Made by a program: the position numbers and the translations under genes
Assembly: GCF_003426945.1 (NCBI RefSeq)
Contig: NZ_QURO01000004.1
Coordinates: forward strand, 1,723,501 to 1,787,500
Direction: 5' to 3'
Source of the DNA: Thermus sediminis
GTDB taxonomy: Bacteria; Deinococcota; Deinococci; Deinococcales; Thermaceae
Length of the DNA: 64,000 nt
Notes under the pieces: model-generated
The model's input: the letters and a program-made list of their open reading frames with translations, nothing else
Told to the model about the DNA's origin: nothing
The model's database searches: none
Part shown: in pieces, positions 25,225-33,575 of the stretch
Position numbering within the stretch: the first letter of the stretch is position 1
Layout of the letters: every line of letters begins with the position of its first letter

Positions 25225-26596
25225 GGGCCTCCTCCGGAAGGACCTTGCCCCGGTTGGCCAGGCCCTTCGGGTCCAAGGCAGCCTTCACCCTTTCCATGGC
25301 CAGGAGGTCCTCCCGGGCGAACATCTCCGGCATGTAGGCCTTCTTCTCCACCCCGATCCCGTGCTCCCCGGTGAGGGAGCCCCCAAGGCGGACGCAAAGC
25401 CTCAGGATCTCCCCGGCCAGCGCCTCGGCCCTCTCCAGCTCCCCGGGCCGCTTGCCGTCGTAGAGGACCAGGGGGTGGAGGTTCCCGTCCCCGGCGTGGA
25501 AGACGTTGGCCACCCGGAGGGCGTAGGCCTGGGCGAGGCGCTGGATCTCCCTTAGGGCCTCCCCCAGCTTGGAGCGGGGCACCACCCCGTCCTGGACCAG
25601 GTAGTCAGGGGAAAGCCTCCCCACGGCGCTGAAGGCGGCCTTCCTGCCCTTCCAGATGGCCTGGCGCTCCGCCTCGCTCCTGGCGATGCGCACCTCGGAG
25701 GCCCCGCTTTCCTGGATGACCCCGTGGAGGACCTCGGCCTCCGCCGCCACCTCCTCCTTGGGGCCCTCGAGCTCCACGATGAGGAGGGCCTCGGCCTCGG
25801 GGTAGCCCGCCCGCACCGCCTTCTCCGCGGCCTCAATGCTCAGGCGGTCCATGATCTCCATGGCCCCGGGAAGGAGCCCGGAGCGGATGACCCGGCTCAC
25901 CGCCTCCCCCGCCCCTTCCAGGCTGTCGTAGGCGGCGAGGAGGGTGTGGTAGGCCTCGGGCCTGGGGAGGAGCCTTAGGGTGATCTCCAGGGCCACCCCC
26001 AAAAGCCCCTCCGTGCCCACGAAGAAGCCGTGGAGGTCCGGCCCCACCCCCTCCAGTCCCTCCCCGCCCAGGCGCACCACCTCCCCCGTGGGGGTCACGA
26101 TCTCCAGGCCCAGGACGTGGTTGGCCGTCATCCCGTGCTTGAGGCAGTGGGCTCCCCCGGAGTTAAAGGCCACGTTGCCCCCGAGGGTAGATACGGGCTG
26201 GCTGGAGGGGTCGGGGGCGTAGAGGAGCCCAAAGGGGGCCGCCTTTTGGCTTACCTCCAGGTTCACCACCCCGGGCTCCACGATGGCGATGCGGGCCTTG
26301 GGGTCTAGCCTCAGGATCCGGTTCATGCGGTTTAGGGCCAGGACGATCCCCCCTTCCACGGGGAGGGACCCCCCGCTTAGGCTCGTGCCGCTTCCCCGGG
26401 CCACGAAGGGGACCCCGTGGCGGTGGCAGAGCCGCACCACCTCCACCACCTCCTCCTTCCTCTCCGGCAGGACCACGGCCAGGGGGCGCTTGCGGTAGGC
26501 GGTGAGGGCGTCGGACTCGTAGGGGGCGAGCTCCGCCTCCCTGGTGAGAACCCTGCCCCCCGGTAAAAGGGCCTTCAGCTCCTCCAGAAAACCCAC
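25211..26596 (-). CDS. glcD: Glycolate oxidase FAD-linked subunit GlcD
   Basis: A 461-residue FAD-linked oxidase: [13 protein letters not shown] for FAD pyrophosphate binding, [20 protein letters not shown], and the C-terminal [11 protein letters not shown] and GEHGIG motifs of the GlcD/lactate dehydrogenase family. It starts with GTG 26596, preceded by a strong Shine-Dalgarno GGAGGAGG, so it has a leader, unlike the neighbouring gene on the other strand. First gene of glcDEF. Confidence 0.93.
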   Translation of the reverse strand: MGFLEELKALLPGGRVLTREAELAPYESDALTAYRKRPLAVVLPERKEEVVEVVRLCHRHGVPFVARGSGTSLSGGSLPVEGGIVLALNRMNRILRLDPKARIAIVEPGVVNLEVSQKAAPFGLLYAPDPSSQPVSTLGGNVAFNSGGAHCLKHGMTANHVLGLEIVTPTGEVVRLGGEGLEGVGPDLHGFFVGTEGLLGVALEITLRLLPRPEAYHTLLAAYDSLEGAGEAVSRVIRSGLLPGAMEIMDRLSIEAAEKAVRAGYPEAEALLIVELEGPKEEVAAEAEVLHGVIQESGASEVRIARSEAERQAIWKGRKAAFSAVGRLSPDYLVQDGVVPRSKLGEALREIQRLAQAYALRVANVFHAGDGNLHPLVLYDGKRPGELERAEALAGEILRLCVRLGGSLTGEHGIGVEKKAYMPEMFAREDLLAMERVKAALDPKGLANRGKVLPEEAHAPA

Positions 26597-26620
26597 GGGC
26601 TTACCTCCTCCCCTTCACTT

Positions 26621-26626
26621 TACAAT
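26621..26626 (+). promoter_or_regulatory. -10 element of the CopZ-like gene
   Basis: TACAAT, 6 nt before the ATG at 26633. A minus-strand TAAAGT overlaps it and could serve glcD. Confidence 0.5.
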
Positions 26627-26632
26627 GGGGGC

Positions 26633-27031
26633 ATGCTCTGCCCCCGAAACGGCAAGGAGGGCCTTCCCGTCCCCCTCAAGACGGTGAAGAACTTCCTTGC
26701 GGGCCAGGGCCTGGCCCGCCTGGACCCGAAAAGCCCCCACTCCCTCTGCCAAGACCCGGGCTGTCCCGTGGTCTACTACGGCCGGGAGGGGGTCTACACC
26801 CTGGGGGAGGTGCGCTTTCCCATCTACGACAAGGGGGCCTCCTGGGTCTGCTACTGCTTCGGGTGGACCCGGGAGGCCATCCGGGAGGCCCTGGCCCGGG
26901 GGGAGGACCCCGTAGCCCAGGTGGCGGAGGGGGTAAGGGAGGGGAGGTGCGCCTGCGACCTGCGGAACCCCCGGGGGAGGTGCTGCCTCCCCGCCCTGAG
27001 GGCGGAGGTGGAAAGGCTTGCCCGCCCTTGA
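26633..27031 (+). CDS. CopZ-N-domain-like (2Fe-2S/zinc) protein
   Basis: A 132-residue Cys-rich protein matching the N-terminal domain of archaeal CopZ metallochaperones: an N-terminal CP, then CQDPGCPVVYYG, VCYCFGWT and RCACDLRNPRGRCC. In CopZ this domain carries a [2Fe-2S] cluster and zinc and precedes a copper-binding HMA domain. The HMA domain is absent here, and no copper ATPase is nearby, so its role is unclear. It overlaps the tilS-tadA start by 14 nt. Confidence 0.75.
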   Translation: MLCPRNGKEGLPVPLKTVKNFLAGQGLARLDPKSPHSLCQDPGCPVVYYGREGVYTLGEVRFPIYDKGASWVCYCFGWTREAIREALARGEDPVAQVAEGVREGRCACDLRNPRGRCCLPALRAEVERLARP

Positions 27032-28547
27032 GGAGGCCTTCCGTGAGCGCCTGGCGAAGTTGGCCCCGGAGGACCCCTTGGTCCTCGCGGTCTCCGGGGG
27101 CGGGGACTCCGTGGCCCTGGCCCACCTGGTGAGGCGGGTGGGAAGGCAAGGGGTGGTGGCCCACCTGGACCACGTCCTGCGCCCGGATAGCGGCGAAGAC
27201 CTCCTCTTCGTGCGCCACCTGGCCCAGAGGCTTGGCTTTCCCTTCTACGGGGAGCGGGTGGAGGTGGGGCGGATCGCCGAGGAGCGGGGGGAGAACCTCG
27301 AGGCCCTGGCCCGGGAGGTGCGCTACGCCTTCCTCCACCGGGTGGCCAAGGAGGTGGGGGCGAGGGCCATCCTCACCGCCCACACCCTGGACGACCAGGC
27401 GGAGACCGTGCTCCTTAAGCTCCTCCAGGGCACGGCCCGGGGACTCGGCATCCGGGAGAAGGAGGGGATGGTGGCCCGGCCCCTCCTCCCCTTCACCCGG
27501 GAGGAGCTTAGGGCTTACCTCCGGTCCCTGGGGGAGGCCTGGCGGGAGGACCCCACCAACCAGGACCTTTCCCTGGACCGCAACTACCTGAGGCTCATGG
27601 TCTTTCCCCTCCTTCAGGAAAGGTTTCCCCGGGCCAAGGAGGCCCTTTCCCGCTTCGCCCAGGTGAGGGAAGGGGAGGAGGCCTTCTTGGAGGAGGCGGC
27701 CAAGGCCCGGCTCCTCCCTGACCCCCGCTTCTTCGTGCCCGCCTACCGGGCCTTGCCCCTCCTCAAGGCCCCGGAGGCGGTACGGAGGCGGGCTTTACGG
27801 CGGATTCTGGAGGCCTTGGACCTCCGCCCCGAGGCCCGGCACATCCTCTTCCTGGAGGAGGCCCTAGGGGGCAAGGCGGGGACGCTTCCCGAGGGGCATC
27901 TGGCCCGGCGGCACCTAGGGACCCTTTTCCTCATCCCCCCCAGGCCCAAGATTCCCCTCCCCAAGGGCTTCCGCAGGCCCTTGCCTGGGGACTACTTGGA
28001 AAGGCCCTTTGGCCGGAAGCGCCTGGTGGAGTTCCTGGCGGAAAAGGGGGTGCCCCGGGAGCTCAGGGCCCTCTGGCCCGTGCGAGGGGAGAGGGGCCGG
28101 GTGGAGGCGGTCCTGGGTCTCTTTCCCCCCTCGGAGGAGGAGGGCCTCATGGGCCTGGCCCTAGAGGAGGCCAGGAAGGCCTTCGCCCTGGGGGAGGTGC
28201 CCGTGGGGGCGGTCCTGGCCCTAGGGGGGGAGGTCCACGGGACGCACAACCAGGTGGAGGCCACGGAAGACCCCACGGCCCACGCGGAGATGCTCCTCCT
28301 AAGGAGGCTGGGGAAGGGGGCCCGGGGAGGGAGGCTTTACGTGACCCTGGAGCCCTGCCGCATGTGCCACCACGCTCTCCAGGAGGCGGGGGTGGAGGTG
28401 GTCTATGGGGTGGAGAACCTGAAGGAGGGGGCCCTCACCCGCTATGGCCAGGGAGGGGGGATGCGGGGTGGCCTTAGGGAGGGGGAGTGTGCTAAGCTCT
28501 TAAGGGACTTCTTCGCCCGGCTCAGGGAGGGGTGCCGGAGCGGTTGA
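27018..28547 (+). CDS. tilS-tadA: Fused tRNA(Ile)-lysidine synthase and tRNA-specific adenosine deaminase
   Basis: Residues 1 to about 370 are TilS: the PP-loop SGGGDS at 26-31, HLDHVLRPDS, AHTLDDQAET and the C-terminal KRLVEFLAEKGVP region; it converts C34 of tRNA-Ile(CAU) to lysidine. Residues about 375-505 are TadA: GEVPVGAVL, HAEM near 420 and PCRMC near 446, the zinc site that deaminates A34 of tRNA-Arg(ACG) to inosine. The frame is continuous over the joint. The start is a TTG at 27018 inside the previous gene. The TGA stop is inside tRNA-Ser. Confidence 0.9.
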   Translation: MPALEEAFRERLAKLAPEDPLVLAVSGGGDSVALAHLVRRVGRQGVVAHLDHVLRPDSGEDLLFVRHLAQRLGFPFYGERVEVGRIAEERGENLEALAREVRYAFLHRVAKEVGARAILTAHTLDDQAETVLLKLLQGTARGLGIREKEGMVARPLLPFTREELRAYLRSLGEAWREDPTNQDLSLDRNYLRLMVFPLLQERFPRAKEALSRFAQVREGEEAFLEEAAKARLLPDPRFFVPAYRALPLLKAPEAVRRRALRRILEALDLRPEARHILFLEEALGGKAGTLPEGHLARRHLGTLFLIPPRPKIPLPKGFRRPLPGDYLERPFGRKRLVEFLAEKGVPRELRALWPVRGERGRVEAVLGLFPPSEEEGLMGLALEEARKAFALGEVPVGAVLALGGEVHGTHNQVEATEDPTAHAEMLLLRRLGKGARGGRLYVTLEPCRMCHHALQEAGVEVVYGVENLKEGALTRYGQGGGMRGGLREGECAKLLRDFFARLREGCRSG

Positions 28548-28617
28548 ACGGGCCGGTCTCGAAAACCGGTAGGCTCCGCAAGGGGCCTCGCGGGTTCGAA
28601 TCCCGCCCCCTCCGCCA
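28526..28617 (+). tRNA. tRNA-Ser(CGA)
   Basis: Class II tRNA: acceptor GGAGGGG/CCCCTCC, discriminator G73 as expected for Ser, encoded CCA, long variable arm. Loop CTCGAAA between CCGGT and ACCGG gives CGA (codon UCG). Its first 22 nt are also the last codons of tilS-tadA; no convincing promoter was found between the TadA region and the tRNA. Confidence 0.97.
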
Positions 28618-28705
28618 AAGGCGGCCTCAGGGTCGCCCTTTATACCCTTTCTTCCTGTTTCCTTCGCTCTGTCGGCTCAGAAAAGCCCGCTGGGAACCTT
28701 CTGAC

Positions 28706-28743
28706 GGGGCCCCCATGCTGGCGCAAGCCAGAATGGGGTGGTA
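28706..28743 (-). repeat. Stop-codon-adjacent hairpin repeat, copy 1
   Basis: On the minus strand TACCACCCCATTCTGGC, TTGC loop, GCCAGCATGGGGGCCCC, starting directly after the TAA of the 28744-29349 gene. The stem is broken by one mismatch. It ends 88 bp after tRNA-Ser, so it may terminate transcription from both sides. The same element occurs near 31336 and 39967, with a diverged form at 63258. Confidence 0.8.
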
Positions 28744-29349
28744 TTACACTACCTGGTACCCCCACCTTCCCCCCAGGACCCCAAGCTCTTTAAGCAGGGC
28801 CTCCACCTCCTCCTTTTCCTGGGGAAGGCCCTTCAGGAGGAGATAAAGGAGGCTTGCCAACTCCCCGACAAGGGTGTAGCCGTAGCGCCTCCGCTCCTCT
28901 TCCCAAAGGGCTTCCATACGCAAGCGGGCCATGCGCCAGGGCACGGGGAGGAAGTGGCCCTTGGGTGGGTCCGCCTCGGGAGCGCAGAGCCTGGGGTCTC
29001 CCCGGGTGAGGAGGCCCCGGCAGGCCAGGGGGCGGTGGGGGTAGACCCCGCAGAGCCCCCCTTCCAGGAGGGGGCAGGGGATCTGGCTTTGGAAGAAGCG
29101 GCTAGGGAAGCGGGGGTCGTCCTTGCCCTCCTGGAGGAGGCGAAGGCGCCTGGGGCCTTCCTCCAGGAGGCGCTCCTTTTGGGCGGGGCTGAGGTGGGGA
29201 AGGAGGGCCAGGCCCTCGAGGCGGGAAAGGGTCACCAGGCCAAAGCAACAGGCGGAGCACCCCGCCTGGCAGGAGGGCTTCACCCCCTTCCTCGCCAGGT
29301 AGTCCGCCAGGTCCTCCTCTAGGACGCGCCAGGCCTCTTCTGGGGTCAT
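28744..29349 (-). CDS. YkgJ-family cysteine cluster protein
   Basis: A 201-residue protein with the CxxxCxxCC pattern (SCQAGCSACCFGL) near 27 and later Cys residues in IPCPLLEGGLCGVYPHRPLACRG, the UPF0153/YkgJ metal-binding signature. Function in the family is unknown, probably zinc or iron-sulfur binding. It overlaps the preceding 58-codon zinc-ribbon gene by ATGA. A hairpin repeat begins at its stop codon. Confidence 0.8.
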   Translation of the reverse strand: MTPEEAWRVLEEDLADYLARKGVKPSCQAGCSACCFGLVTLSRLEGLALLPHLSPAQKERLLEEGPRRLRLLQEGKDDPRFPSRFFQSQIPCPLLEGGLCGVYPHRPLACRGLLTRGDPRLCAPEADPPKGHFLPVPWRMARLRMEALWEEERRRYGYTLVGELASLLYLLLKGLPQEKEEVEALLKELGVLGGRWGYQVV

Positions 29350-29522
29350 CGCCGCAAGCGGTAGACGCCTTTCCTGGGGTCAAAGGGACAGGCCCGGAAG
29401 GCCACGTGGGGGCAGAAGCGCCGGTGGCGGCGCACCTCTTCCGCCAGGGGCCGGGGGAGGCCACAGACGGGGCAAGCTGCCCCACCCTTGGCCCTTTGTA
29501 GGAGGCGGAGGAGCGCCCTCAC
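29346..29522 (-). CDS. Small zinc-ribbon-like protein (58 aa)
   Basis: Short reading frame starting GTG at 29522 and ending in an ATGA overlap with the YkgJ gene. It carries CPVCG, then HRRFCPH, then a basic C-terminus (RKGVYRLRR), a zinc-binding pattern. A TACCCT box lies 7 nt upstream of the GTG. The operon overlap, promoter and Cys pairs together argue that it is real; function unknown. Confidence 0.6.
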   Translation of the reverse strand: MRALLRLLQRAKGGAACPVCGLPRPLAEEVRRHRRFCPHVAFRACPFDPRKGVYRLRR

Positions 29523-29529
29523 CCTAACC

Positions 29530-29539
29530 AGGGTACCAT
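29530..29539. promoter_or_regulatory. Divergent overlapping -10 elements around GGTACC
   Basis: Plus strand TACCAT (29534-29539), 6 nt before the DinB-family ATG; minus strand TACCCT (29530-29535 reversed), 7 nt before the zinc-ribbon GTG. Two bases are shared, so the promoters should be mutually exclusive. Confidence 0.5.
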
Positions 29540-29545
29540 GGGGGT

Positions 29546-30034
29546 ATGCCTGCGCCCTTTCTGGAACCCCTGGTGCCGGGGGTGCCCCCGGCGGTCTCGG
29601 CCTGGGTAAGGGGCCTCGAGGAGGTCCGGCTCCACCTGGAGCGCTGGGTCTTGGACCTCCCCGAGGAGGCCTTCTGGTGGCGGCCCAAGGAGGGGGCGAA
29701 CCCCATCGGCGGCCTGGTGCGCCACATCGCGGGAAGCTCCCTCCGCCTCGCCGCCTACGCCCTCGGCCTTCCCCTGCCCGAGTGGGCCCAAAGGGGCCGG
29801 GAGTGGGAGCTTTTGGGGGAGCCCGAGCCCAAAGAGGCCGTGGCGGCCCGCTTCCGGGAGGCCTGGGACCTCCTCCTGGAGGCCCTCGAGGGGGTGCGGG
29901 AGGAGGACCTGGCGGCCCCCGTCCCCGTGGGGGGCCAAGGGGTCATGGCCCCCCGGGCCCACGTCCTCCACCACCTGGTGGAGCACGCCCAGCACCACGC
30001 GGGCCAGGTCATCTACGCCAGGAAGCTCCTTTAG
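29546..30034 (+). CDS. DinB-family protein
   Basis: A 162-residue four-helix bundle of the DinB/YfiT type with histidines that form the metal site: VRHIAGSS in the first half and HHLVEHAQHHAGQ near the C-terminus. Members include thiol S-transferases and many proteins of unknown role. The ATG follows TACCAT by 6 nt, giving a leaderless message. Followed 10 nt later by a small gene with its own -10. Confidence 0.75.
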   Translation: MPAPFLEPLVPGVPPAVSAWVRGLEEVRLHLERWVLDLPEEAFWWRPKEGANPIGGLVRHIAGSSLRLAAYALGLPLPEWAQRGREWELLGEPEPKEAVAARFREAWDLLLEALEGVREEDLAAPVPVGGQGVMAPRAHVLHHLVEHAQHHAGQVIYARKLL

Positions 30035-30037
30035 GAT
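30032..30037 (+). promoter_or_regulatory. -10-like element before the 30044 gene
   Basis: TAGGAT, overlapping the DinB-family stop codon, 6 nt before the ATG at 30044. Confidence 0.35.
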
Positions 30038-30043
30038 GGAAGC

Positions 30044-30436
30044 ATGGAACGCATAGGCCTGCGCGGCGCCCCCAGGGTGACCCTCGAGGCCCTCAAGGAG
30101 GCCCTAAAGGGGATCCGCCTCCCCGAGGCCAAGGTCTACCTCATCACCGACTGGCAGGACCGGAGGGAGGAGGCCCGCTACGCCCTCCTCGTCCACGGGG
30201 GGAAGAGGGGCCTCCTCACCCCCGACGCCTTCGGCCCCGCCTTCCCCGGGGGGGAGGAGGCCCTGGCGGAGCTCGTGGCCCTCCTCCTGGAGCGGGGGGC
30301 CAGGAAGTTCTATGAGGCCGTGGTCTCCCCGGGGGAGATGGGCGCCCTTCTGGACCTTCCCCCAGGGGAGCTCCTCAGCCGGATCAACGCCATCGCCAAC
30401 CCCACGGACCCCCACATCTACCGGCGGGCGGCCTAG
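30044..30436 (+). CDS. Hypothetical protein (130 aa)
   Basis: A soluble 130-residue alpha/beta protein without recognisable motifs, Cys clusters or membrane segments. Codon use matches its neighbours. Its last 4 nt overlap the end of the convergent HMG-CoA lyase gene. Confidence 0.6.
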   Translation: MERIGLRGAPRVTLEALKEALKGIRLPEAKVYLITDWQDRREEARYALLVHGGKRGLLTPDAFGPAFPGGEEALAELVALLLERGARKFYEAVVSPGEMGALLDLPPGELLSRINAIANPTDPHIYRRAA

Positions 30437-31290
30437 GCGTAGAGGGCCTTGAGCCCCGCCGCCTCCTCCGCCAGGAGGGGAAGCTGGGCGAGGTCCACCC
30501 CGGTCCTAAAGCCCCGCCCCTCCAGGTGGGGGAGGACCACCTCCGTGGGGAGGTTGCCCACGAGCTCGTCCCCGGCGAAGGGGCACCCCCCCACCCCGGC
30601 CAGGGCCCCCTCCAGCCAGGTGAGGCCCGCTCCCAAGACCGCCTCCACCTTTTCCAAAACCCCCTGGGGCCGGGCGTGGAGGTGGGCCCCCAGGCCCTCG
30701 GGGCCAAAGCGCCCCGCGGCGGCCTCGAGGACCTCCCGGATGCGCCCCGCTTCCGCCACCCCGTAGGTGTCCGCCAGGGCGATCTCCTTGACCCCAAGCT
30801 CCCTTAGCCGGGCGATGGCCTCCAGGACCCCCTCCACCCCCCAGGGGTCCCCGTAGGGGTTGCCGAAGGCCATGGAGAGGTAGACCACGAGGCCAAGCCG
30901 CCCCTCCACCGCCCGCACCATCCCCGCCACCAGGGGCCAGGACTCCTCCAGGGAGCGGCCCGTGTTTTTCCTTTGGAAGGTGTCCGAGAGGGAGAGGGGG
31001 TAGCCCACGTGGGTGAGGTGGGGGACCTCCAGGGCCCGCTCCAGCCCCTTCTCGTTGGCCACGATGGCCAGGTAGGTGCGCCCCTCGGGCGGGGGGAGGG
31101 CCTTTAGCACCGCCTCGGCGTCCGCCATCTGGGGGACCCACTTGGGGGAGACGAAGCTCGTCAGGTCCAGGTGGCGGAAGCCCGCCTCCAGGAGCCTCTT
31201 CAGAAAGGCCACCTTCTCCTCGGTGGGGATGAAGCGGGAAAACCCCTGCCAGGCATCCCTCGGACACTCCACCCATCTGACCGTTGCCAC
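30433..31290 (-). CDS. Hydroxymethylglutaryl-CoA lyase
   Basis: DRE-TIM metallolyase cleaving HMG-CoA to acetoacetate and acetyl-CoA, the last step of leucine degradation. Conserved points: the N-terminal VECPRDAWQ (the substrate Arg/Asp), LTSFVSPKWVPQMAD, ADTYGVA, HLHARPQG and the GVGGCPFA loop with the catalytic Cys. 285 residues from GTG 31290, which has a GAGGAGGG Shine-Dalgarno about 6 nt upstream; the longer open frame runs into a repeat. The methylcrotonyl-CoA carboxylase beta gene lies upstream on the same strand. Confidence 0.88.
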   Translation of the reverse strand: MATVRWVECPRDAWQGFSRFIPTEEKVAFLKRLLEAGFRHLDLTSFVSPKWVPQMADAEAVLKALPPPEGRTYLAIVANEKGLERALEVPHLTHVGYPLSLSDTFQRKNTGRSLEESWPLVAGMVRAVEGRLGLVVYLSMAFGNPYGDPWGVEGVLEAIARLRELGVKEIALADTYGVAEAGRIREVLEAAAGRFGPEGLGAHLHARPQGVLEKVEAVLGAGLTWLEGALAGVGGCPFAGDELVGNLPTEVVLPHLEGRGFRTGVDLAQLPLLAEEAAGLKALYA

Positions 31291-31304
31291 CTTTTCCCTC
31301 CTCT

Positions 31305-31322
31305 GGGGCCCCCATGCTGGCT
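31305..31322 (-). repeat. Partial hairpin repeat next to copy 2
   Basis: Only one arm (on the minus strand AGCCAGCATGGGGGCCCC) is conserved; the other arm has diverged. It forms a near-tandem pair with the full copy at 31336. Confidence 0.6.
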
Positions 31323-31335
31323 TGGGCGTATCACC

Positions 31336-31373
31336 GGGGCCCCCATGCTGGCGCAAGCCAGCATGGGGTGGTA
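31336..31373 (-). repeat. Stop-codon-adjacent hairpin repeat, copy 2
   Basis: Minus strand TACCACCCCATGCTGGC, TTGC, GCCAGCATGGGGGCCCC: a perfect 12-bp stem with a 4-nt loop, starting directly after the TAG of the carboxyltransferase gene. It lies between two genes of one pathway and could act as a terminator or 3' stabiliser. Confidence 0.85.
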
Positions 31374-33047
31374 CTAGACCTGAAAGACCCCCACCCGGAG
31401 GGGCTCCCGCTCCGGGTTCAGGGCGCAGGCCTCGAGGCTCTTTATGATCCACCTCCGGGTCTCGTGGGGGAGAACGATCCCGTCCACCCAGAGCCGGGCG
31501 GCCGCGTACCGGGGGTCCAGGGTCTCCTCGTAGCGGCCCTTGATGCGCTCGTAGAGCTCCTTGAGCTCCTCGTCCGAGGGCTCCTGGCCCTGGCGCCTGA
31601 GCTTTTCCACCTCCAGCTCCAGGAGGGTCTTGGCCGCCTGGGCCCCGCCCATGACGGCGTACTTGGCGCTGGGCCAGGCGTAGATGAACCTGGGAGCGTA
31701 GGCCTTGCCCGCCAGGGCGTAGTTCCCCGCCCCGAAGGACCCCCCCAGGATCACGGTGATCTTGGGGACGGTGGCGTTGCTCACGGCGTTCACCAGCTTG
31801 GCCCCCCGCCTTATGATCCCCGCCTGCTCCGACTCCTTGCCCACCATGAAGCCGGTCACGTCCTGGAGGAAGAGGAGGGGGATGTTCATCTGGTTCACGT
31901 CCAGGATGAACCGGGCCGCCTTGTCCGCCGCCTCGGCGTAGATGACCCCGCCCACCTCAATCCGCCCCCTCTTCTTGAGGACGAGGCGCTGGTTCCCCAC
32001 GATGCCCACGGGGTACCCTCCGATGCGGGCGAAGCCGGTGACCAGGGTCTCCCCGTACCCCCCTTTGTACTCCAGGAACTCGGAGCCGTCCACCAGCCGG
32101 GCGATCACCTCCCTAAGGTCGTAGGGCTTGGAGCCCTCGGGGGAGACCAGGCCGTAGAGGTCCTCGGCGGGGTAGAGGGGCTCCTTGGGCTCCTTCCGGG
32201 CCTCGGCCCAAGGGGCCAGGCGGGGGGGCGGGTAGAGGGCGGCCAGTTTCCGGATCCTCTCTAGGGCGGCCTCGTCCGTGGGCTCGTAGAAGTCCACGGT
32301 GCCCGAGACCTCGGCGTGCATCCGGGCCCCCCCGAGCTCCTCGGAGGAGACCTCCTGGCCGATGGCTGCCTTAACCAGGGCGGGCCCCGCCAGGTAGAGC
32401 CCAGAGCCCTCGGTCATGAGGAGGACGTCGGTCATCACCGGCAGGTAAGCCCCCCCGGCCACGCAGTTCCCCATGATGGCGGAGATCTGGGGGATGCCCA
32501 AGGCGCTCATGCGGGCGTTCAGGTAGAAGATGCGGCCGAAGTCATCCTGGTCGGGGAAGACCTCGTCCTGAAGGGGAAGGAAGACCCCGGCGGAGTCCAC
32601 CAGGTAGACCGTGGGGATGCGGTTTTCCAGGGCTATGGTCTGGGCCCGGATCACCTTCTTGGCGGTGATGGGGAAGAAGGCCCCCGCCTTCACCGTGGCG
32701 TCGTTGGCGATGACCATCCAAAGCCTTCCCCCAATCCTCCCCAGGCCGGCGACAACCCCCCCTGCGGGGGCCCCGCCCCACTCCTCGTACATCCCCCACC
32801 CGGCGAAGGCCATGAGCTCGTAAAACTCCGTCCCCGGGTCCAAAAGCCTAACGATCCTTTCCCTTGCGGTGAGGCGGCCCTTTTGGTGCTGGCGCTCTAT
32901 GGCCTTGGGGCCGCCCCCCAGGCGCACCCTTTCCAGGCTCTCCTTGAAGTCCCGCACCAGGGCCACCCAGGCGTCCTTGTTGGCCTTAAAGGAGGGGCTT
33001 TCCCGGCTCAGCGAGGTCTCCAGCACGGGCCGGCCTCGAGGCTCCAT
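31374..33047 (-). CDS. mccB: Methylcrotonoyl-CoA carboxylase, carboxyltransferase (beta) subunit
   Basis: A 557-residue crotonase-fold carboxyltransferase of the acyl-CoA carboxylase family. Seen: ERQHQKGRLTARERI near the N-terminus, GRLWMVIANDATVKAG, VFPDQDDFGRIFYLNARMS, the oxyanion GNCVAGGAYLP, and the C-terminal GGSFGAGNYALAGKAY and WPSAKYAVMGGAQAA. These fit the methylcrotonyl-CoA branch better than propionyl-CoA, and an HMG-CoA lyase gene follows. The biotin carboxylase subunit is not in the window. TATACT lies 6 nt before the ATG. Confidence 0.88.
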   Translation of the reverse strand: MEPRGRPVLETSLSRESPSFKANKDAWVALVRDFKESLERVRLGGGPKAIERQHQKGRLTARERIVRLLDPGTEFYELMAFAGWGMYEEWGGAPAGGVVAGLGRIGGRLWMVIANDATVKAGAFFPITAKKVIRAQTIALENRIPTVYLVDSAGVFLPLQDEVFPDQDDFGRIFYLNARMSALGIPQISAIMGNCVAGGAYLPVMTDVLLMTEGSGLYLAGPALVKAAIGQEVSSEELGGARMHAEVSGTVDFYEPTDEAALERIRKLAALYPPPRLAPWAEARKEPKEPLYPAEDLYGLVSPEGSKPYDLREVIARLVDGSEFLEYKGGYGETLVTGFARIGGYPVGIVGNQRLVLKKRGRIEVGGVIYAEAADKAARFILDVNQMNIPLLFLQDVTGFMVGKESEQAGIIRRGAKLVNAVSNATVPKITVILGGSFGAGNYALAGKAYAPRFIYAWPSAKYAVMGGAQAAKTLLELEVEKLRRQGQEPSDEELKELYERIKGRYEETLDPRYAAARLWVDGIVLPHETRRWIIKSLEACALNPEREPLRVGVFQV

Positions 33048-33053
33048 GGCCCA

Positions 33054-33059
33054 AGTATA
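33054..33059 (-). promoter_or_regulatory. -10 element of mccB
   Basis: Minus-strand TATACT, 6 nt before the ATG at 33047. Confidence 0.45.
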
Positions 33060-33071
33060 TCGCTCTTTCGC

Positions 33072-33563
33072 TTAGGGCCAAAAAAGCGCGCCCCCTTTGG
33101 GGGGGTAGGGCACCGGGGGTTGGGCTTTGGCCTGGCGGCGGGCCTCCCGGTCCACCCTTTCGTTCTCGGGGTGGCCGCTATGCCCCTCTACCCAGTGGAA
33201 GCTCACCCGGTGCCCCTCCATGGCCCCTAGGAGGGCCTGCCAGAGGTCTTGGTTCTTCACGGGCCTCCCCTCGGCGGTCCGCCAGCCGTTCCTCCTCCAC
33301 CGCTCCACCCAGCCCTCGGCGAAGGCCCGCTTGAGGTACTGGCTATCCGTGTGGAGGTGGACCTCGCAGGGCGCTTTTAGGGCCAGGAGGCCCTCGAGGG
33401 CCGCCCTCAGTTCCATGCGGTTGTTGGTGGTGCAGGGCTCTCCCCCGGAGAGGAGCTTTTCCCGGTTTCCGTAGCGGAGGAGGGCCGCCCACCCCCCGGG
33501 GCCCGGGTTCCCCAGGCAGGCCCCATCCGTGAAGAGGTCCACGCGCTTGAGGGAAAGGCTCAC
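33072..33563 (-). CDS. rnhA: Ribonuclease HI
   Basis: Degrades the RNA strand of RNA-DNA hybrids. Catalytic residues are D13 ([14 protein letters not shown]), E51 ([12 protein letters not shown]), D73 (HTDSQYL) and the Asp of NERVD; the handle region [16 protein letters not shown] is present. 163 residues, close to the well-studied T. thermophilus enzyme. It starts with GTG, 6 nt after a TAAGAT box. Confidence 0.95.
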   Translation of the reverse strand: MSLSLKRVDLFTDGACLGNPGPGGWAALLRYGNREKLLSGGEPCTTNNRMELRAALEGLLALKAPCEVHLHTDSQYLKRAFAEGWVERWRRNGWRTAEGRPVKNQDLWQALLGAMEGHRVSFHWVEGHSGHPENERVDREARRQAKAQPPVPYPPKGGALFWP

Positions 33564-33569
33564 CCTCCC

Positions 33570-33575
33570 ATCTTA
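33570..33575 (-). promoter_or_regulatory. -10 element of rnhA
   Basis: Minus-strand TAAGAT, 6 nt before the GTG at 33563. Confidence 0.45.

Noticed and set aside
28618-28705. Perfect intrinsic terminator after tRNA-Ser
   Set aside because: The AAAGGCG/CGCCCTTT stem has a bulge and no clean T-run; only the repeat at 28706 is well supported.
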